This document shows, piece by piece, positions 18,680-27,160 of a stretch of DNA of 64,000 nucleotides. The position numbers were made by a program, and so were the translations under genes. Source of the stretch: Burkholderiales bacterium. GTDB taxonomy: Bacteria > Pseudomonadota > Gammaproteobacteria > Burkholderiales > Burkholderiaceae_E. The first letter of the stretch is position 1; each line of letters opens with the position of its first letter. The stretch lies in assembly GCA_003577305.1 (NCBI GenBank), contig QEVL01000009.1, positions 23,872-87,871 on the forward strand. Reading direction: 5' to 3'. The notes beneath the pieces were generated by a model that was not told the origin of the DNA, made no database searches, and worked only from the letters and a program-made list of their open reading frames with translations.

Positions 18680-20143
18680 ATGAGCCAGACGATCGAAGTG
18701 AAGGTGCCCGACATCGAATGCCGCCTGCTGGTGCTCGGCGGCGGGCCCGGCGGCTACTCGGCGGCGTTTCGCGCGGCCGACCTCGGCCTGGACACGGTGC
18801 TCGTCGAGCGCTACGCGACGCTGGGCGGCGTGTGCCTGAACGTGGGCTGCATTCCATCGAAGACGCTGCTGCACGTCGCCTCGGTGATCGACGAGGCGCG
18901 CCATGTCGCGCGCGCCGGCGTCGAATTCGGCGCGCCGCGCATCGACCTCGAGCGGCTGCGCGCACACAAGGCCGCGGTGGTGGGCAAGCTCACCGGCGGA
19001 CTCGCGGCCATGGCGAAGTCGCGCAAGGTGCGCGTGGTGCGCGGCTACGGACACTTCCTCGACGCGCATCACCTGGAAGTCGAACTCACCACCGGCACGG
19101 GCCAGGACAAGACCGGCGAGAAGCAGGTGGTGCGCTTCGAGCAGGCGATCGTCGCCGCGGGCTCGATGGCGGCGCGGCTGCCGTTGCTGCCCGAAGATCC
19201 GCGCATCGTCGATTCCACCGGGGCGCTCGGGCTCGCAGCGGTGCCGAAGCGGATGCTGGTGATCGGCGGGGGCATCATCGGCCTGGAGATGGCCACCGTC
19301 TACTCGACGCTGGGCGCGCGCATCGACGTGGTCGAGATGCTCGACGGGCTGATGACCGGCGCCGACCGCGACCTGGTCAAGGTCTGGCAGCGGCACAACG
19401 AGACGCGCTTCGACCGCGTGATGCTGCGCACGAAGACGGCGCGCGCCGAGGCTGCGGCCGAGGGCATCCGCGTCTGGTTCGAAGGCGAGGGCGCGCCCGC
19501 CGAGGCGCAGCTGTACGACCTCGTTCTGAGCGCGGTCGGGCGCACGCCCAATGGCCGCAAGATCGGCGCCGAGCGCGCCGGCATCGATGTGGACGAGCGC
19601 GGCTTCATCGCAGTCGACCGGCAGATGCGCACCAACCTCGCGCACGTGTTCGCGATCGGCGACATCGTCGGCCAGCCGATGCTGGCGCACAAGGCGGTGC
19701 ACCAGGGGCACGTCGCCGCCGAAGCGGCGGCCGGGCAGAAGAGCTTCTTCGACGCGCGGGTGATCCCGTCGGTTGCGTACACCGATCCGGAAGTCGCCTG
19801 GGCGGGGCTCACCGAGGAGGAGGCGCGCGCGCAGGGGCTGGCGGTGGGCAAGGCGGTGTTCCCGTGGTCGGCATCGGCGCGCGCGATTGCCAATGGTCGC
19901 GACGAGGGATTCACCCGGCTGCTGTTCGACGAGCAGACGAACCGGATCGTCGGCGGCGCGATCGTCGGCACGCACGCGGGCGACATGATCGGCGAGATCG
20001 CGCTGGCGATCGAAATGGGCGCCGACGCGACCGACATCGGCCGCACGATCCACCCGCACCCCACGCTGGGCGAATCGATCGGCCAGGCGGCCGAGCTGCA
20101 CGAAGGCACGTGCACCGACCTGCTGCCCCGGCGCAAGCGGTGA
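18680..20143 (+). CDS. lpdA: dihydrolipoyl dehydrogenase (PDH E3) with vestigial lipoyl-domain start
   Basis: This 487-residue flavoprotein reoxidises dihydrolipoamide using NAD+. It shows the FAD motif GGGPGGYSAAF, redox cysteines 52 and 57 in GGVCLNVGCIPSK, the NAD motif GGGIIGLEMA and the C-terminal catalytic HPHPTLGES. Betaproteobacterial LpdA proteins in this operon position usually carry an N-terminal lipoyl domain of about 80 residues plus linker. Here only MSQTIEVKVPDI remains and joins directly to ECRLLVLGGGPGG. The enzyme fold looks complete, so activity is expected. See the repeat entry and the finding. Confidence 0.97.
   Translation: MSQTIEVKVPDIECRLLVLGGGPGGYSAAFRAADLGLDTVLVERYATLGGVCLNVGCIPSKTLLHVASVIDEARHVARAGVEFGAPRIDLERLRAHKAAVVGKLTGGLAAMAKSRKVRVVRGYGHFLDAHHLEVELTTGTGQDKTGEKQVVRFEQAIVAAGSMAARLPLLPEDPRIVDSTGALGLAAVPKRMLVIGGGIIGLEMATVYSTLGARIDVVEMLDGLMTGADRDLVKVWQRHNETRFDRVMLRTKTARAEAAAEGIRVWFEGEGAPAEAQLYDLVLSAVGRTPNGRKIGAERAGIDVDERGFIAVDRQMRTNLAHVFAIGDIVGQPMLAHKAVHQGHVAAEAAAGQKSFFDARVIPSVAYTDPEVAWAGLTEEEARAQGLAVGKAVFPWSASARAIANGRDEGFTRLLFDEQTNRIVGGAIVGTHAGDMIGEIALAIEMGADATDIGRTIHPHPTLGESIGQAAELHEGTCTDLLPRRKR
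18689..18716 (+). repeat. 28-nt direct repeat of the aceF 5' end
   Basis: The codons for TIEVKVPDI in lpdA are identical over 28 nt to aceF positions 17259-17286. Both encode the start of a lipoyl domain. In aceF the domain continues; in lpdA the flavin domain starts at once. The identity including third positions indicates recent duplication or gene conversion between the two genes. Confidence 0.85.
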
Positions 20144-20258
20144 TTGGCGGCTTCGTCGGCATCCTGCGCGGATGCCGGTGGCCGCCCCGGCGCCGGCGAG
20201 GAGCGGCCAAACGGAGGCGCCCGGCCTCAGGGAGTCTCGATCGCGTTTACACTTCCGG

Positions 20259-20280
20259 CATGTCCTGCTGGCGGGACATG
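20259..20280 (+). promoter_or_regulatory. inverted repeat upstream of the TRAP binding-protein gene
   Basis: CATGTCC at 20259-20265 and GGACATG at 20274-20280 form a perfect 7-bp inverted repeat around an 8-nt loop, 67 nt before the TRAP binding-protein start. It may be an operator or an RNA hairpin. No poly-T run follows, so it is not a simple terminator for lpdA. Confidence 0.3.
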
Positions 20281-20346
20281 GTTTTGCCGATTCCGGGTCA
20301 TCCGCAGTTGCTGACCCTTCATCAACGGTAACTGGAGCACCACACG

Positions 20347-21429
20347 ATGGATCGACGTTCCCTGATCAAGAATGCCGGTATGGCCGGCATCCTGGCCGCA
20401 GGCGTGGCACCCGCGGTGCGCGCGCAGGAGGCGGTGCGCTGGCGCCTCGCCACGAGTTTTCCGAAGTCGCTGGAGACCCTGCACGGCTGCGCGGTGAAAT
20501 TCTCCGAGACCGTCAAGGCGCTGTCGGGCGGCAAGTTCGAGGTATCGGTGCACGCGGCCGGCGAGCTGATTCCGCCGTTCGGCATCGTCGATGCGCTGGC
20601 CAACGACACGATCGAGATGGGCGAGACAGCGGCCTACTACTACACCGGAAAAGACCCGGTGTTCGCGTTCAGCTGCGCGGTGCCGTTCGGCCTGGCCGCC
20701 AACCAGAACCTCGCCTGGAAAGAGCAGGGCAACGGGCGCAAGCTGCTCGACGAGGTGTTCGCCAAGTACAACTTCTTCACGCTGAGCGCACTGAACACCG
20801 GCACGCAGATGGGCGGCTGGTACCGCAAGCAGATCAAGTCGCCGGCCGACCTCAAGGGCCTGAAGATGCGCCTCGGCGGCGGCGTGTTCGGCGAATCGAT
20901 GGCCAAGCTGGGCGTGGTGGCGCAGAACATGCCCGGTGGCGAGGTGTACCAGGCGCTCGAGAAGGGCACGCTCGATGCGGCCGAATTCGTCGGCCCATAC
21001 GACGACGAGAAGCTCGGCTACAACAAGGTGACCAAGTTCTACTACTACAACGCATGGTGGGAAGGCGGCGCCGACCTCGACTTCTTCGTCAACAAGAAGG
21101 CCTTCGCCAAGCTCTCGTCCGAGCACCAGGCGATCGTGCGCGCTGCCGCCGCGGTGGCCTACAACGACGGCACGACCAAGTACCTCGCGTTGAACCCGCC
21201 CGCGCTGAAGCGCATCGTGGCCAGCGGCATCAAGTTCGTGCCGTTTCCGAAGAGCGTCGTCGACGCCGGCTTCAAGGCCGCGCAGGAGGTGTACGCGGAG
21301 CACTCGGCGAAGTCGCCCGAGTTCAAGAAGATCTTCGAGGACATGCGCGCGTTCCAGCGCGACCAGATCCTCTGGAACCGCGTCTCCGAACTGCAGTTCA
21401 TGCAGACGATGGCGTCGGTCAAGATCTGA
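20347..21429 (+). CDS. TRAP transporter substrate-binding protein, DctP/TakP-like
   Basis: This 360-residue exported protein begins MDRRSLIKNAGMAGILAAG, a twin-arginine-like signal peptide ending at AVRAQ. The mature sequence, with DAAEFVGPYDDEKLGYNKV and YYYNAWWEGGADLDFFVNKK, resembles the TakP subgroup that binds 2-oxo acids such as pyruvate. GGAG lies upstream of the ATG. The location directly after the PDH operon supports a 2-oxoacid substrate, but this is inference. The cognate permease genes dctM and dctQ lie on the opposite strand, tail to tail with this gene. Confidence 0.9.
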   Translation: MDRRSLIKNAGMAGILAAGVAPAVRAQEAVRWRLATSFPKSLETLHGCAVKFSETVKALSGGKFEVSVHAAGELIPPFGIVDALANDTIEMGETAAYYYTGKDPVFAFSCAVPFGLAANQNLAWKEQGNGRKLLDEVFAKYNFFTLSALNTGTQMGGWYRKQIKSPADLKGLKMRLGGGVFGESMAKLGVVAQNMPGGEVYQALEKGTLDAAEFVGPYDDEKLGYNKVTKFYYYNAWWEGGADLDFFVNKKAFAKLSSEHQAIVRAAAAVAYNDGTTKYLALNPPALKRIVASGIKFVPFPKSVVDAGFKAAQEVYAEHSAKSPEFKKIFEDMRAFQRDQILWNRVSELQFMQTMASVKI

Positions 21430-21468
21430 GGCAGCCCCGCGGGTTGCTGCGCCGCCCCCGAGGGAAGA

Positions 21469-21498
21469 AACCGCGGCCCCGGGCCGCGGTTTTTTTTT
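21469..21498 (+). terminator. Rho-independent terminator between convergent TRAP genes
   Basis: An 11-bp perfect stem (AACCGCGGCCC paired with GGGCCGCGGTT, one-base apex in the simplest pairing) is followed by a long T run. It lies 39 nt after the stop of the binding-protein gene. The opposite strand has only a short T run, so it acts mainly on the plus-strand transcript, while the permease gene ends at 21502. Confidence 0.9.
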
Positions 21499-21501
21499 CG
21501 T

Positions 21502-23268
21502 CTACGGCCTGCCGATCGACTTCTCGATGGCCTTCACCGGATCGTCGTCGTCCATCGGTGCAGTGTCGGCGTTCTCGTCGGTGCCCGGCGCCGGCACGTC
21601 GGAGTCGAAGCTCGGTGCGGCTTCCAGTTCCTGCAGGATGCGCGTGCCGACGGCCTCGACATCTGCGCCCGACATCTGGTTGCGGTCGTGGCTCACCAGG
21701 CCGGGAAACGCGATCAGCAACGCGACCATGCTCAGCTGAAGGAGCAGGAACGGGATGGCGCCCTTGTAGATCTGCATCGTCGTGACCGGCTCCATCGTCC
21801 TGCCCGTGACCTGGTCGACGTAGGGTTTCTCCGGGGCGACCGAGCGCAGGTAGAACAGCGCGAAGCCGAACGGCGGATGCAGGAACGAGGTCTGCATGTT
21901 GACCGCCAGCAGCACGCCGAACCAGATCAGGTCGATTCCCATCTTCTCGGCGATCGGCGCGAGCACCGGCACCACGATGAACGAGAGTTCGAAGAAGTCG
22001 AGGAAGAACGCGAGCAGGAACACCAGGACGTTCACGAAGATGAGAAAGCCCAGTTCCCCGCCGGGCAGCTTGCTCATCAGGTGCTCGACCCACACCGGTC
22101 CGTCGGCCGCCTGGAACACCATGCTGAAGATCGTGGCGCCGATCAGGATGAACATCACGAACGAGGCCAGCCTGGTGGTCGTCGCCAGCGCCTGCTTCAG
22201 CAGCGCCCAGCTGATGCGCCTGCGCAGCACGGCCATGACCAGCGCGCCCATCGCGCCCATCGCTCCGCCCTCGGTCGGGGTGGCCACGCCGAGGAAGATC
22301 GTGCCCAGCACCAGGAAGATCAGCAGCAGCGGCGGGATCAGCACGAAAGTCACGCGTTCGGCGAGCCTGGAGAGCAGGCCCAGGTGCGTCACCCGGTTGA
22401 CCACCGCGATCAGCCACGCGACGAACACGCCGCCGCACATGGCCACCACGATTCGCTCGTCGGTTGCCACGAACTCGACCAGTTCGCCTTGCCACCAGGT
22501 GTGCACCGCTTCCATGTGCCGCCCGAGGAACACCGCCACCGCGGTCGAAAGCACGGCGAGCACGGTGAGCGAGCGGTAGCCGTGACTGCCGTTGGGTTCG
22601 CGGAAGGTGCGCGCTTCGGGCGGCAACGCAGGCACCGTGGCGGGCCTGAAGATGGCCAGCACGACCACCCACAGCACGTACAGGCCCATCAGTGCGAAGC
22701 CCGGGACGAAGGCGCCCTTGTACATCTCGCCCACGCTCTTGCCCATCTGGTCGGCCAGCACGATCAGCACCAGCGACGGCGGAATGATCTGCGCCAGCGT
22801 GCCCGAGGCGGCGATCGTGCCGCTGGTCAGGCTGTGACTGTAACCGTAGCGCAGCATGATCGGCATCGAGATCAGGCCCATGGAAATCACCGAGGCGGCG
22901 ACCACCCCGGTGGTGGCGGCCAGCATCGCGCCGACGAAGACGACCGCCAGCGCCAGGCCGCCTCGCAGCGGGCCGAACACCTGACCGACCGAGTCGAGCA
23001 GGTCTTCGGCCATGCCGCTGCGCTCGAGGATCAGGCCCATCAGCGTGAAGAAGGGCACCGCGAGCAGCGTCTCGTTGGCCATGATGCCGATCAGGCGGAA
23101 CGGCAGCACCGCCAGGATCGCCGGCGGAAAGATGTCGAGCGCGACGCCGAGCAGCCCGAAGAAGAGCCCTGCGGCGCCCAGGCTGAAGGCGACCGGAAAA
23201 CCGAGGATCAGGAACAGGATCAGGCCCCCGAACATGAAGGGGGCGAAGTTGGCAGCGATGAATTGCAT
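21502..23268 (-). CDS. TRAP transporter large permease subunit DctM
   Basis: This 588-residue inner-membrane protein has about 12-14 spans and the family segments GLILERSGMAEDLLDSVGQ and ATPTEGGAMGAMGAL. It forms the transport channel and couples uptake to an ion gradient. It is longer than usual DctM proteins (about 430 residues). It has an insertion in the middle around TFREPNGSHGYRSL and a hydrophilic, acidic C-terminal tail of about 70 residues with PMDDDDPVKAIEKSIG. The dctQ gene lies 20 nt upstream on the same strand. Confidence 0.93.
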   Translation of the reverse strand: MQFIAANFAPFMFGGLILFLILGFPVAFSLGAAGLFFGLLGVALDIFPPAILAVLPFRLIGIMANETLLAVPFFTLMGLILERSGMAEDLLDSVGQVFGPLRGGLALAVVFVGAMLAATTGVVAASVISMGLISMPIMLRYGYSHSLTSGTIAASGTLAQIIPPSLVLIVLADQMGKSVGEMYKGAFVPGFALMGLYVLWVVVLAIFRPATVPALPPEARTFREPNGSHGYRSLTVLAVLSTAVAVFLGRHMEAVHTWWQGELVEFVATDERIVVAMCGGVFVAWLIAVVNRVTHLGLLSRLAERVTFVLIPPLLLIFLVLGTIFLGVATPTEGGAMGAMGALVMAVLRRRISWALLKQALATTTRLASFVMFILIGATIFSMVFQAADGPVWVEHLMSKLPGGELGFLIFVNVLVFLLAFFLDFFELSFIVVPVLAPIAEKMGIDLIWFGVLLAVNMQTSFLHPPFGFALFYLRSVAPEKPYVDQVTGRTMEPVTTMQIYKGAIPFLLLQLSMVALLIAFPGLVSHDRNQMSGADVEAVGTRILQELEAAPSFDSDVPAPGTDENADTAPMDDDDPVKAIEKSIGRP

Positions 23269-23288
23269 GGTGCAGGGGCTCGGCGCGT

Positions 23289-23900
23289 TCAGCGGGTGGT
23301 GGCCGGCCCGCTGCCGCTGATCGTGTCCTGCTGCCCCGAGGCCTCGATGAGACGCTCCTCATCGCTCTTTGCAACCGGTTTTTCGGTGGGGTCGGGACCT
23401 GCGCCGCGCAGGAAGGCGATGCACTTGACCAGTTCGGACCAACCCTGCAGCAGCAGCAGCGCAAAACCCAGCGGAAGCGCCAGCCACACCGGCCAGCGGA
23501 TCAGGCCGCCCGGGTTGCCCGACATTTCACCCGATGCGTACTTGCCGATCACCTGCGGTATCGTGAGATACAGCACCATCAGGCACATGGGGGTGAGGAA
23601 AAACGCGTAGCCGACGATGTCGATCCAGACCCGCACGGTCTTGGGCAGGCGCGCGTTCACCACGTCGATGCGCACGTGCTCGCGATGCAGCAGCGTGAAC
23701 CCCGCGGCCGCCAGGAACGACCACGCGAACAGATACCACTGGGCCTCCAGATAGGCGTTCGAACTGACATCGAACGCCTTGCGCACGATCGCGTTCAGTG
23801 CGCTGATGGCGGTGGCGGCGAAGATCAGCCAGATCACGTACTTGCCGACCTGGGCATTCAGCCAGTCCACCGCGCGGGAGAACCTCAACAGGGCTTGCAT
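23289..23900 (-). CDS. TRAP transporter small permease subunit DctQ
   Basis: This 203-residue protein has four membrane spans. The characteristic DctQ segment NAYLEAQWYLFAWSFLAAAG is followed by HREHVRIDVV. It starts at MQALLRFSRAVDW; the open frame continues upstream but has no family similarity there. It would assemble with DctM and serve the TakP-like binding protein encoded convergently. A 40-residue hydrophilic C-terminal tail extends beyond the usual family length. Confidence 0.92.
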   Translation of the reverse strand: MQALLRFSRAVDWLNAQVGKYVIWLIFAATAISALNAIVRKAFDVSSNAYLEAQWYLFAWSFLAAAGFTLLHREHVRIDVVNARLPKTVRVWIDIVGYAFFLTPMCLMVLYLTIPQVIGKYASGEMSGNPGGLIRWPVWLALPLGFALLLLQGWSELVKCIAFLRGAGPDPTEKPVAKSDEERLIEASGQQDTISGSGPATTR

Positions 23901-23973
23901 CGGCTCCGTTCCATGTGGAATGCGCGATTGTAAGAGCTGCGGTGCGTCGCGAGACGTTGCTGCGGGTTTCCCC

Positions 23974-24294
23974 TCACGGCTGCAGCCGGTTCGGGTCGCG
24001 CGCGGCAGCCTCGGGCCGGCCGGCGCGCTCGCCGGACCCGTCGCCGGACTCGATCTCGCGCATGTCGACATCGATGACGGTGTCGTCGCGGCCGGTCGCG
24101 GGGCCGGCGGCTGGTGCGCCGGGACCGCGGCGGGACGAGCGCGCGCCGAACCAGGCGGCGACGGTGACGAACAGGCCGATCAGCAGGCCGGTGGCCAGCG
24201 TCAGCGCGGCGAGCACGAAGGCGAGCGCGCCGCCGAGCAGCACCGCGGCAAGCGCCACGGCGCGCGCGAGCATGCGCTGCAGTTGCCGGATCAT
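23974..24294 (-). CDS. hypothetical small membrane protein
   Basis: This 106-residue protein begins MIRQLQRMLARAVALAA. A hydrophobic region of about 40 residues (roughly 10-50) can form one or two membrane spans. A charged C-terminal half contains DDTVIDVDMREIESGDG. I recognise no family. The gene starts 3 nt after the stop of the CNNM/CorC gene, so it is probably the second gene of that operon. Confidence 0.6.
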   Translation of the reverse strand: MIRQLQRMLARAVALAAVLLGGALAFVLAALTLATGLLIGLFVTVAAWFGARSSRRGPGAPAAGPATGRDDTVIDVDMREIESGDGSGERAGRPEAAARDPNRLQP

Positions 24295-24297
24295 CGC

Positions 24298-25620
24298 TCA
24301 GGCCCCCTCGGCCGGCTCGGCCTCGTCGGTCGCGGCGGCCACGGGGATCCGGGTCGCCATCACCTTGTCGACGCGGTTGCCGTCCATGTCGACGATCTCG
24401 AAGCGCCAGTTCTCCCAGGTGACGGTGTCGCCGGTCTGCGGCATGCGCCCGAGCATCAGCATCAGCATTCCGCTGAGCGCCTGGTAGCGCTCGCGCTCCT
24501 CTTCGGGCAATGTGCGCAGCCCGAGGTGGTCCTTGAGCTCGGGCACCGGGATCAGGCCGTCGAGCAGCCACGAACCGTCTTCGCGCTGCCAGGCCCAGCT
24601 GTCGGAGCCGTCGGCACTGGCGAACTCGCCGGTGATCGACTCCATCAGGTCCTGCAGCGTGATCAGGCCCTGCACTTCGCCGTACTCGTCGACGACCAGC
24701 GCGATCTGCGTGTTCGACGAGCGGAAGTTCTCGAGCAGCTCCATCCCGGTGAGCGTCTCGGGCACGTAGACGATTTCCTGCAGGCCCTGCGTCAGGTCGA
24801 TCGGCGTGCCGCGCAGCGACTGGGCGAGCAGCTGCTTGCTGTGCACGAAGCCGAGAATCTCCCCGAATCCGTCGCGGCACACGGGGAAGCGCGAGTGCGC
24901 GGAGTCGACCACCTTGGCAAGGTTCACCGGCAGCGGATCGTCGACGTCGAGCCAGACGACGTCGGCGCGCGGCACCATCAGCGACGAGATCTGGCGGTCG
25001 TCGAGGCGGAAGACGTTGCGCACCATTGCGTGCTCGCTCTGCTCGATCACGCCGGCGTACGAGCCCTCGGCGAGCAGCGCGTGGATCTCCTCCTCGGTGA
25101 CCGAGGGCACGCGGTCGCCGTGCGCGCCCAGGCCACGCAGCACCAGGTCGGTCGAAGCCGAGAGCAGCCGCACGAATGGCCTGGACAGCGTGGCCAGCAG
25201 CGTCATCGGGTAGGCCACCAGCCGTGCGATGCCTTCGGGGTCGATCTGGCCGAACCGCTTCGGGACCAGTTCGCCGACGACGATCGACACGTAGGTGACC
25301 ACCACCACGACCAGCACGGTGGCCGCGTACCCGGCCCATGGCTGGCCGATGCCCAGGGTTTCGAGCCAGGCGGCGAACGGCGCGGCGAGCGCGGCTTCGC
25401 CGAAAATGCCGTTCAGGATGCCGATCGAGGTGATGCCGATCTGGATCGTCGACAGGAAGCGGTTCGGGTCGGAGCCGAGCGCCAGCGCGGCCGCGGCGGC
25501 ACGGTCGCCCTCGTCCACCAGTTTCTGCAGGCGCACCTTGCGTGCGCTCACCAGCGCGATCTCGGCCATCGCGAACAGGCCGTTGAGCACGATGAGCCCC
25601 AGGAGGATCGCGATCTCCAT
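24298..25620 (-). CDS. hemolysin family protein (CNNM/CorC, YfjD-like)
   Basis: This 440-residue membrane protein has an N-terminal CNNM (DUF21) domain with about four spans (MEIAILLGLIVLNGLFAMAE, then VGELVPKRFGQIDPEGIA). Two CBS domains follow, with MVPRADVVWLDV and ALVVDEYGEVQGLITLQDLM, and then a C-terminal CorC/HlyC transporter-associated domain with GDTVTWENWRFEIVDMDGNR. Such proteins are implicated in Mg2+/Co2+ homeostasis; the hemolysin name is historical. It begins 20 nt after argH on the same strand. Confidence 0.9.
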   Translation of the reverse strand: MEIAILLGLIVLNGLFAMAEIALVSARKVRLQKLVDEGDRAAAAALALGSDPNRFLSTIQIGITSIGILNGIFGEAALAAPFAAWLETLGIGQPWAGYAATVLVVVVVTYVSIVVGELVPKRFGQIDPEGIARLVAYPMTLLATLSRPFVRLLSASTDLVLRGLGAHGDRVPSVTEEEIHALLAEGSYAGVIEQSEHAMVRNVFRLDDRQISSLMVPRADVVWLDVDDPLPVNLAKVVDSAHSRFPVCRDGFGEILGFVHSKQLLAQSLRGTPIDLTQGLQEIVYVPETLTGMELLENFRSSNTQIALVVDEYGEVQGLITLQDLMESITGEFASADGSDSWAWQREDGSWLLDGLIPVPELKDHLGLRTLPEEERERYQALSGMLMLMLGRMPQTGDTVTWENWRFEIVDMDGNRVDKVMATRIPVAAATDEAEPAEGA

Positions 25621-25640
25621 CAGGCGTTTCGCACGCGCGG

Positions 25641-27059
25641 CTAGGCGGCGTCGCCGCCCGGCTGCGCGGACAGGCGGCTGCGATGTCGTGCGATCGCCGC
25701 GCGCACCTGCCGCGGCGCGGTGCCGCCCACGTGATCGCGCGCGGCCACCGAGCCTTCGAGCGCGAGCACCGCACTCACGTCGGCGTCGACGAGCGGGCTG
25801 AATTCGCGCAACTCGTCGAGCGCCAGTTCGGAGAGGTCGACGCCGCGTGCCGCGGCGCTGCGCACCGCGCGTGCGACCGCCTCGTGCGCGTCGCGAAACG
25901 GCAGGCCCTTCCTGACCAGGTAATCGGCGAGATCGGTGGCGGTGGAGAAGCCCTCGGCCGCCGCCCGGCGCATCTGCTGCGGGCGCACCTCGATGCCCGC
26001 GACCATGTCGGTGAAGATGCGCAGCGTACCGAGCAGCGTGTCGGCGGTGTCGAACAGCGGCTCCTTGTCTTCCTGGTTGTCCTTGTTGTAGGCGAGCGGC
26101 TGCCCCTTCATCAGCGTGAGCAGCGCCACCAGGTGGCCGAAGACGCGGCCCGACTTGCCGCGGGCGAGCTCGGGCACGTCGGGGTTCTTCTTCTGCGGCA
26201 TGATCGACGAGCCGGTGCAGAAGCGGTCGGCGAGGTCGATGAAGCCCACACGCGGCGACATCCAGAGGATCAGCTCCTCCGAGAGCCGCGAGACGTGGAC
26301 CATGACAAGGCTGGCGGCCGCGCAGAACTCGATCGCGAAGTCGCGGTCGGAGACCGCGTCTAGCGAGTTCTCGCACAGGCCCTCGAAGCCGAGCGCGCGG
26401 GCGACCCGCTCGCGGTCGATCGGATACGAGGTACCGGCCAGCGCGGCCGCGCCCAGCGGCAGGCGGTTCACGCGGCGCCGGCAGTCGGCGAGACGCTCGG
26501 CGTCGCGCGCGAACATCTCGACGTAGGCGAGCAGGTGATGCCCGAAAGTGACCGGCTGCGCGACCTGCAGGTGCGTGAAGCCCGGCATGATCGTGTCCGC
26601 GTGGGTCTCCGCCAGGTCGACCAGCGCGCGCTGCAGCGCGGCCAGCGCGCCGCGCAGTTCGTCGATCGTGGCGCGCAGCCACAGCCTGATATCGGTGGCC
26701 ACCTGGTCGTTGCGCGAGCGCGCGGTGTGCAGCCGCTTGCCGGCGTCGCCCGCCAGCTCGGTGAGCCGCTTCTCGATGTTCAGGTGAACGTCTTCGAGGT
26801 CGATCGACCAGACGAACTCGCCGCGTTCGATCTCGCCGCGGATCGTCGCCATGCCCCGCACGATCGCCGCGTGATCGTCGTCGCCGAGCAGCCCGGCGGC
26901 GTGCAGCATCGCGGCGTGCGCGAGCGAACCCTCGATGTCGGCGAGAGCGAGTCGGTGGTCGAACGAAACCGAGGCCGTGTAGCGTTTGACCAACTCGCTC
27001 ACGGGCTCCGAGAAGCGCGCAGACCACGCTTCGGATTTCTTGGCAAGCTGATCTGTCAT
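25641..27059 (-). CDS. argH: argininosuccinate lyase
   Basis: This 472-residue cytosolic enzyme splits argininosuccinate into arginine and fumarate, the last step of arginine synthesis. Family signatures are present: [19 protein letters not shown], the active-site histidine in GFTHLQ, and the signature loop [12 protein letters not shown] with the catalytic serine. It starts at [12 protein letters not shown]. The gene is divergent from the LytS-type kinase gene, and argH next to a LytS/LytTR pair and hemCD is a known arrangement in Pseudomonas and related bacteria. Confidence 0.98.
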   Translation of the reverse strand: MTDQLAKKSEAWSARFSEPVSELVKRYTASVSFDHRLALADIEGSLAHAAMLHAAGLLGDDDHAAIVRGMATIRGEIERGEFVWSIDLEDVHLNIEKRLTELAGDAGKRLHTARSRNDQVATDIRLWLRATIDELRGALAALQRALVDLAETHADTIMPGFTHLQVAQPVTFGHHLLAYVEMFARDAERLADCRRRVNRLPLGAAALAGTSYPIDRERVARALGFEGLCENSLDAVSDRDFAIEFCAAASLVMVHVSRLSEELILWMSPRVGFIDLADRFCTGSSIMPQKKNPDVPELARGKSGRVFGHLVALLTLMKGQPLAYNKDNQEDKEPLFDTADTLLGTLRIFTDMVAGIEVRPQQMRRAAAEGFSTATDLADYLVRKGLPFRDAHEAVARAVRSAAARGVDLSELALDELREFSPLVDADVSAVLALEGSVAARDHVGGTAPRQVRAAIARHRSRLSAQPGGDAA

Positions 27060-27160
27060 AATCGTTGGCGCAAGAGCAAAGGCCTCGAGAGCCGAATTAT
27101 ACGGACCGCCCCGCCGGCATCGGCCGAGGCAGGCGTTCCGGCGCAGCAAGGGAACAGTCG

